Shown here piece after piece: positions 40,372 through 45,080 of a stretch of 45,080 nucleotides of DNA. The stretch lies in assembly GCA_937912125.1 (NCBI GenBank), contig CALDOK010000268.1:1-45080 (forward strand), given 5' to 3'. The notes beneath the pieces are model-generated. The model was not told the DNA's origin. It saw only the letters and a program-made list of their open reading frames with translations, and searched no databases. The stretch comes from an uncultured Pseudomonadota bacterium. GTDB taxonomy: Bacteria > Myxococcota_A > UBA796 > JAFGLY01. The translations under genes were made by a program, and so were the position numbers. Positions within the stretch are counted from its first letter, which is position 1; each line of letters begins with the position of its first letter.

Positions 40372-41544
40372 TCACGGTTGTCTCCACGCCGCCAGCACCG
40401 CCCGGTGTACCTCCGCCACGCTCACCCCAGCTTCCAGCGCCAGGGCCGCGCAGTCATCGTGCTCGGGGGTGGGCCGGGGGGGCTGGCCCGGTGGCTGCAC
40501 CACCTTGACCCGGACGGGGCCGTAGGAGGTCTGCACGGTCTCACTGCGCCGGGGCAGCACCCAGCGCTGCTCGAGCCTGTGGCGCACCCCGATGGTGCTG
40601 CTGTGGGCGAGCAGGGCCTGCCCCACGGCCTGAGCCAGCCCCGGAGGCGCCAGCACCCGCAGTGTGAGCGCCGGCCGGCCCTTCTTGCCCAGGCAGGGGG
40701 TGGCGCTCAGGTCCAAGGCCCCCGCGGTGAACAGGGCGTCCCACAGGGGGGGGAGCCACTCCCCGCTCATGTCGTCCACCGTGGCCTCGATGACCGCCAC
40801 CTGATCTCCGGTGGCCGGGGCGTCCTGAGGCTCGCCCAGCAAGGCCCGGAGCACATTGGCCACGGGACCGCCGTCGCGGGTTCCCGCGCCGAGGCCCACC
40901 CCGCGCAGGACCATGGAGGGCAGGGGCCCTGGCTGGGCCAGGGCGGCCAGGATCGCGGCGCCGGTGGGCGTGACCCACTCACCGGGACCCGGCGCGGCCC
41001 GCACGGGCCAGCCCTCGAGCAGGGCCAGGGTGGCGGGCGCCGGCAGCGGCATCTGACCGTGGGCCGTCTGGCTCGAGCCGTGACCCAGGGGCGGCACGCT
41101 GGCCACGATGCGGTCCACGTCCAGCAGCTCGAGGGCCACGCAAGCCCCCACCACATCGGCGATGCTGTCCACCGCCCCCACCTCGTGGAAGTGCACCCGC
41201 TCTGGCGGAACCCCGTGCAGCCGGCCCTCGGCGACGGCCAAGCGCTCGAAGACGGCCAACGCCCTGGCCTGGGCCCGCGGGGCCAGGGGCGCCGCGGCGA
41301 TCACCCGGGCGATCTCGGCGTGGGAGCGGTGGTGGGCGTCGTCTCCGGCGGGCTCCACCACGAAGCGCTGGGCCGCGAAGGCGCCGCGCATGCAGGGCTC
41401 GATCCGCACCGGCAGAGGGCCAAAGCCCAGCCCGTCCAGGGCGGCGGCGATGGCGTCGAGGGGGGCTCCGAGGTGGATCAGGGCCGCGACGAACATGTCG
41501 CCGGCGATGCCGGCTTGAAGGTCAAGGTAGAGGATCCGCGCCAT
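40372..41544 (-). CDS. larC: LarC, nickel insertase for the nickel-pincer cofactor
   Basis: Predicted 390-residue LarC, which inserts nickel into the pyridinium bis-thiocarboxylate nucleotide to finish the NPN cofactor of lactate racemase and related enzymes. It shows the family start ILYLDLQAGIAGDMFVAALI. A His-rich region follows (DDAHHRSHAEIARVI), then VHFHEVGAVDSIADVVGACV, LPLPAPATLALLEG-like (MPLPAPATLALLEGWPV), PTGAAILAAL, and the second half with ATVDDMSGEWLPPLWDALF and DLSATPCLGKKGRPALTLRV. Both LarC1 and LarC2 parts are in one open frame, unlike lactobacilli, where a frameshift joins them. larB lies 4 bases upstream. larE and larA are not in the window. Confidence 0.94.
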   Translation of the reverse strand: MARILYLDLQAGIAGDMFVAALIHLGAPLDAIAAALDGLGFGPLPVRIEPCMRGAFAAQRFVVEPAGDDAHHRSHAEIARVIAAAPLAPRAQARALAVFERLAVAEGRLHGVPPERVHFHEVGAVDSIADVVGACVALELLDVDRIVASVPPLGHGSSQTAHGQMPLPAPATLALLEGWPVRAAPGPGEWVTPTGAAILAALAQPGPLPSMVLRGVGLGAGTRDGGPVANVLRALLGEPQDAPATGDQVAVIEATVDDMSGEWLPPLWDALFTAGALDLSATPCLGKKGRPALTLRVLAPPGLAQAVGQALLAHSSTIGVRHRLEQRWVLPRRSETVQTSYGPVRVKVVQPPGQPPRPTPEHDDCAALALEAGVSVAEVHRAVLAAWRQP

Positions 41545-41548
41545 GGGC

Positions 41549-42313
41549 TCACCGCCGGTTGATCAGGGCCGCCTGGCAGGCGGCGCCGAAGCCATTGTCG
41601 ATGTTGACCACGGACACCCCAGGGGCGCAGGCGTTGAGCATGCCCAGCAGGGCGGCCACCCCGCCAAAGGCCGCGCCGTAGCCCACGGAGGTGGGCACGC
41701 CGATGACCGGTCGGCCCACCAGGCCCGCGACCACACCGGGCAGGGCACCCTCCATGCCCGCCACGACGATGATGGCCCGGGAGGACCGCAGAGACTCGAG
41801 GTGGCCCATGAGCCGATGGATCCCCGCCACCCCCACGTCCCGCACCCGCAGCACGGGGTGGCCCAAGGCCTCGAGCACCACCGCGGCTTCCTCGGCCACG
41901 GGCAGATCGCTGGTGCCTGCGCAGACCACGGCCACGCTGCCCAGGGTGTCCGCAGCCGCAGGCTCGCCGGGGGCGGGCAGCACCATGACCCGGGCGACGC
42001 GGTGGTCGAGGACCCCTGGCAACGCGGCCCGAATCAGGGCGGCCTTGGCGTCGTCCACGCGAGTGGCCACGGCCACCTGACCGGCGTCGTGCAGTCCCAT
42101 CAACAGCAGCGCGATCTGCTCGGCAGACTTGCCCTGGCCGAAGACGAACTCGGGCAGGCCGGTGCGCTGCACCCGCTCCACATCCAGGTGAGCGAAGTCC
42201 AGCCCCGCCCGCTTGGCGTGGCTGGCGTCCTCGATCCCAGCGATGAAGTCCTCCTGGCTGAGAGAGCCCTGCTGCAGAGCCTCCACCAGCGCCAGGATCC
42301 GTGACCGATGCAT
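41549..42313 (-). CDS. larB: LarB, nickel-pincer cofactor carboxylase
   Basis: Predicted 254-residue LarB, which carboxylates and hydrolyses nicotinic acid adenine dinucleotide in the first step of NPN cofactor synthesis. It has a short N-terminal helical part (LDFAHLDVERVQRTGLPEFV, FGQGKSAEQIALLL). The PurE/AIR-carboxylase-like domain carries SVAVVCAGTSDLPVAEEAAV, VRVRDVGVAGIHRLM-like text (LRVRDVGVAGIHRLMGHLES), IIVVAGMEGALPGVVAGLVG, PVIGVPTSVGYGAAFGGVAA and NACAPGVSVVNIDNGFGAAC. ATG 42313 has GGAGG six bases upstream; longer in-frame upstream starts would cross into the divergent S41 gene. It forms an operon with larC. Confidence 0.95.
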   Translation of the reverse strand: MHRSRILALVEALQQGSLSQEDFIAGIEDASHAKRAGLDFAHLDVERVQRTGLPEFVFGQGKSAEQIALLLMGLHDAGQVAVATRVDDAKAALIRAALPGVLDHRVARVMVLPAPGEPAAADTLGSVAVVCAGTSDLPVAEEAAVVLEALGHPVLRVRDVGVAGIHRLMGHLESLRSSRAIIVVAGMEGALPGVVAGLVGRPVIGVPTSVGYGAAFGGVAALLGMLNACAPGVSVVNIDNGFGAACQAALINRR

Positions 42314-42404
42314 GGAAACCTCCAGGGAGGTGAGCGACGATCCTAGCGCGTCCTGCCAGTGAGGGACATGGCAGTTATTGTGAGCGCTGCTCGCTTCGCT
42401 GGGG

Positions 42405-45080
42405 ATGCTACCCGTCCCGCCGAGGGTCCGAGCACCGCGCCCCCTCACTCCCCAGAGACCCCACCCCTTGCGCACACGCACCACCACAGCCGCCCTGGCC
42501 CTGGCATGCTTCGCCTTGGCCTCACCGCTTCGCGCGGAGCAGGAGCCCCCCGGCGCCGACCAGGAGCTGTACGCCTCGGCCATCCGCCTGGTGCAGGACC
42601 GGTTCCTGTACCCAGAGACCATCACCGCCGAGGCGCTGCTGGCCGGCTCCGTGGAGCAGCTCACCGACCGCATCGAGTGGCTGATGGCCGAGGTGGACGG
42701 CAACCGCGTGGCGCTGCGGCATGCCAACGACGAGCCCTTCGCCCACGTCGAGGTGGGGGGCCTGGACGATCTGCCGAGGGCCCTGGCGGAGCTGGAGAAC
42801 GCCGTGCGCACCGCCGGCTACCCCATCCGGAAGAGCGTCGAGCTGGACGTGCAGGTGCTGCGAGGCGCCACCGAGCGCCTGGACCGCCACTCGGCCCTGC
42901 TGGCGGGCAAGCGCCTCGAGGCCTTCGAGGAGCGCATCAGCGGCAAGCTCTCGGGCATCGGCATGCAGTACCGCCTCGAAGAGGGCGAGTTCCTGGTGCG
43001 CTCGGTCTTCGAGGACGGCCCCGCACAGCTGGCGGGCGTCCAAGCCGACGACGTGCTGCTGCGCATCGACGGCATCTCCACCACCGGCATGACCGTGGAC
43101 GACGTCAAGGACCGCATCGGAGGTCCCGCCGGCAGCATCGTGCGCCTGCTGCTGCTGCGGGGTGAGCGGGAGCTGGTCATGGACATCGAGCGGGCCGAGG
43201 TCGCGCTCCCCAACATGGAGCAGGAGATCCTGCCCAGCGGCGTGGGCTACCTGAGCATCGCCCACTTCTCGGAGCAGACCGTCGAGAACCTGCGCCGCTC
43301 CCTGGCGGAGCTGGCCAGCCAGGGCGCCCTCGAGCGAGGCCTGATCCTCGATCTGCGCGGCAACACCGGCGGGTCGTTGATCCAGGCCGCCCGCAGCGCG
43401 GACCAGTTCCTGGTGGACGGCCGCCTGGTGCGCACCGTGGGCCGCGACGGGGCCCCGGTCTCGAACCTCATCCGCCAGATGGACGCCGACGACGAGGGCA
43501 CCGAGCCGCCGGTGCCCCTGGTGGTGCTCACCGACAGCCGCACCGCCTCGGGATCGGAGATCCTCGCGGGCGACCTTGCCCTCTTGGATCGCGCCATCCT
43601 GGTGGGCCAGCGCACCTACGGCAAGGGCACCGTCCAGAAGATCTACAACCTGCGCCCCGACCTGCGCCTCAAGCTCACCGTGGCCGAGTACCTCCTGATC
43701 GACGACATCTCGGTCTCCTACGCCGGCCTCGAGCCAGACCTGGCCACCGGCGAGGTGATCTTCGACGCCAGCGGCGTCCGCTACGATCGCGACAGCGGCG
43801 CGGATGACCCCCTGCTCTTCGTGCGCGAGCGCCCCGGCTGGCGCGAGCAGGACGAGGTCAGCAAGCGCGAGGATCCCGAGGTGGCCCTGGCCGAGCGCAT
43901 CGTGCTGCGCAGCCGCGGCCCGCGTCGAGACGAGGCCCTCTCGGCCGCCCGCACCGTGCTCACGGAGCAGCGACAGGCCGAAGACATGCGCCTGGTGGAT
44001 GTCTTCGCCGCGGGGGGCATCGACTGGCGCCCCCTGCCCGCCCCCCAGCTGGACGCCTACAGCCAGGAGCCTCCCCAGGTCCAGGTGCGCCTCGAGACCG
44101 ACAGTCCCCCGCAGGCGGGCGAGCCGGTGGTGCTCCGGGCCCGGGTGGACAACCTGGGCGCCGAGCCCCTGCACCGGGTCCTGGTGCAGATCTGGTCCCA
44201 GAACCCATCCTGGAACGGCATCACCCTGCCCATCGGCTACCTCGAGCCGGGCGCCAGCGGCGAAGGCCGCCGTCAGGTGAAGCTGGCCGCCGACGAGCCC
44301 GCCCGGGTCGACGATGTCTCCGTCCAGGTCCAGGCCCAGGGCCGTCCCTCTCCCGAGGCAGACACCACGGAGCTGCGCACCCGCGCCCGGCTCGGCCCGG
44401 ATCTGGCGGTGCAGGCCAGCCTGCTGCCCTACCCGGACGACGAGCTGCCGGCGGGCGCCCACAGCTGGCGCGCAGAGCTGCTGCTGAAGAACCACGGCCG
44501 CGAAGATCTACATGGCGTGCGCGTGCGCTTCGAGTTCCCCGAAGACGACACCATCGAGCTGCAAGACCGCGAGGGCCTGCTGCCCCACCTCCCCGCGGGC
44601 GAGGAGCACCGCTTGGACCTGTGCCTGACCACCGGGCCGGAGTTCCAGGGGGAGTTCGTGGAGCTCGAGCTCCGCGTGGACGCCGAGCACTGGGGCCGGG
44701 TGGTGCGCTGGGATCTGCCCCTCGCCCTGCAGGGCGCCAGCACCCGGCACCGCGCCCCCGCCATCACCCTCGACTCCCGCCCCTTCGCGGCCGTGGGCCA
44801 GCCCACCCGAGTGGTCCTCGAGGCCAGCGACGACCGGCTGGTGGAGCATGCCGTGGTCTACGTCAACGGCCACAAGTTCCGCTACGCGGCCGGCGGGGCG
44901 CGCCGCCTGCAGGACAGCTTCGAGATCGTGCCCCTGGCTGGCTCCAACCGCATCGTGGCCACCGTCGAGGACGACCAGGGCCACCGCACCACGGCCACCG
45001 CCTATGTGCTGGGTCGGGTGGAAGACCCCGCCGAGCCCGCCGTGGCCGAAGAAGGCGGAGAGGTTCCAGACAGCCCCTAG
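42405..45080 (+). CDS. S41 C-terminal processing peptidase with long extension
   Basis: Predicted 891-residue exported serine protease (CtpA/Prc type). A signal peptide (TTTAALALACFALASPLRA) follows a 20-residue Pro/Arg-rich stretch from ATG 42405; a TTG at 42468 would remove that stretch. A PDZ domain at about 180-265 carries GIGMQYRLEEGEFLVRSVFE and LLRIDGISTTGMTVDD. The S41 domain has GVGYLSIAHFSEQTVENLRR, LILDLRGNTGG, the catalytic Ser 382 in TASGSEILAG and Lys 407 in YGKGTVQKI, 25 residues apart as in Prc (Ser430/Lys455). Beyond about 500 there are ~390 residues with CARDB/Ig-like beta repeats (QAGEPVVLRARVDNLGAEPL, HSWRAELLLKNHGREDLHGV, VGQPTRVVLEASDDRLVEHA), roughly doubling the usual size. 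The stop codon is the last three bases of the window. Divergent from larB. Confidence 0.9.
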   Translation: MLPVPPRVRAPRPLTPQRPHPLRTRTTTAALALACFALASPLRAEQEPPGADQELYASAIRLVQDRFLYPETITAEALLAGSVEQLTDRIEWLMAEVDGNRVALRHANDEPFAHVEVGGLDDLPRALAELENAVRTAGYPIRKSVELDVQVLRGATERLDRHSALLAGKRLEAFEERISGKLSGIGMQYRLEEGEFLVRSVFEDGPAQLAGVQADDVLLRIDGISTTGMTVDDVKDRIGGPAGSIVRLLLLRGERELVMDIERAEVALPNMEQEILPSGVGYLSIAHFSEQTVENLRRSLAELASQGALERGLILDLRGNTGGSLIQAARSADQFLVDGRLVRTVGRDGAPVSNLIRQMDADDEGTEPPVPLVVLTDSRTASGSEILAGDLALLDRAILVGQRTYGKGTVQKIYNLRPDLRLKLTVAEYLLIDDISVSYAGLEPDLATGEVIFDASGVRYDRDSGADDPLLFVRERPGWREQDEVSKREDPEVALAERIVLRSRGPRRDEALSAARTVLTEQRQAEDMRLVDVFAAGGIDWRPLPAPQLDAYSQEPPQVQVRLETDSPPQAGEPVVLRARVDNLGAEPLHRVLVQIWSQNPSWNGITLPIGYLEPGASGEGRRQVKLAADEPARVDDVSVQVQAQGRPSPEADTTELRTRARLGPDLAVQASLLPYPDDELPAGAHSWRAELLLKNHGREDLHGVRVRFEFPEDDTIELQDREGLLPHLPAGEEHRLDLCLTTGPEFQGEFVELELRVDAEHWGRVVRWDLPLALQGASTRHRAPAITLDSRPFAAVGQPTRVVLEASDDRLVEHAVVYVNGHKFRYAAGGARRLQDSFEIVPLAGSNRIVATVEDDQGHRTTATAYVLGRVEDPAEPAVAEEGGEVPDSP

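Noticed and set aside
42522..44495. A 657-codon minus-strand frame opposite the S41 protease
   Set aside because: The protease with its catalytic motifs is clearly real; the antisense product is Gly/His/Ala/Leu-rich without domains.

Overview
The window is a very GC-rich (about 70% by eye), densely coded bacterial chromosome segment with G/C-ending codons. No rRNA, tRNA, insertion sequence, phage or CRISPR feature was seen, and no gene-free stretch exceeds 300 bases. The gene content points to a Myxococcota-like (former Deltaproteobacteria) organism. Signs are many lipoproteins and PEGA proteins, MopE-like acidic repeats, the Cys-Ser-Asp-Gly-Leu-Asp-Asn-Asp motif, a pilC-pilS-pilR-pilA order as in Myxococcus, sigma-54 promoters and orphan signalling proteins. 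The phylum is an inference.

Layout. 1-3.2 kb: a MopE-like repeat protein (cut by the window edge), two head-to-head paralogous PEGA proteins and a Flp-like pilin with a sigma-54-type promoter. 3.3-10.1 kb: a bidirectional cluster. Leftwards run a lamin-tail lipoprotein and a CotH kinase. Rightwards run a second lamin-tail lipoprotein, a HlyD-type adaptor, a VTC polyphosphate polymerase and a DUF4956 membrane protein, all chained by 4-base overlaps, followed by an SRPBCC-like lipoprotein and a TiaS-like protein. 10.2-14.1 kb: uvrB and a three-gene TPR/lipoprotein/membrane operon. 14.1-22.4 kb: a glycosyltransferase-radical SAM/SPASM fusion with a DEDDh exonuclease, then two GT-C-type membrane glycosyltransferases, a membrane aspartyl protease and an unknown protein. 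22.5-28 kb: cutA and the type IV pilus genes pilC, pilS, pilR and pilA, with a sigma-54 promoter, TGTCA/GGTGACGCT boxes and a strong terminator. 28-32.5 kb: a HelD-like helicase with a coupled unknown partner, and a double cyclic-nucleotide-binding protein. 32.5-37.2 kb: a PHP-domain lipoprotein coupled to a PLP sugar 3-dehydratase-like protein and an epimerase, then a 68-residue secreted peptide behind a perfect sigma-54 promoter. 37.2-45.1 kb: a DUF2225-like secreted protein, a tandem universal stress protein with a kinase-like protein lacking an ATPase domain, larC-larB, and an S41 processing protease with a long C-terminal extension.

How it fits together. The segment is dominated by cell-envelope and surface functions. 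The best candidate for an under-described system is the CotH / lamin-tail / HlyD / VTC / DUF4956 cluster, which looks like an envelope-associated polyphosphate plus protein-kinase module. Other notable items are the GT4-radical SAM fusion, the stand-alone TiaS-like protein in a bacterium, and three sigma-54-type promoters in front of pilin or small secreted proteins, in a window that also encodes PilS-PilR. The hexamer CTCGAG is strikingly over-represented in the genes sampled.
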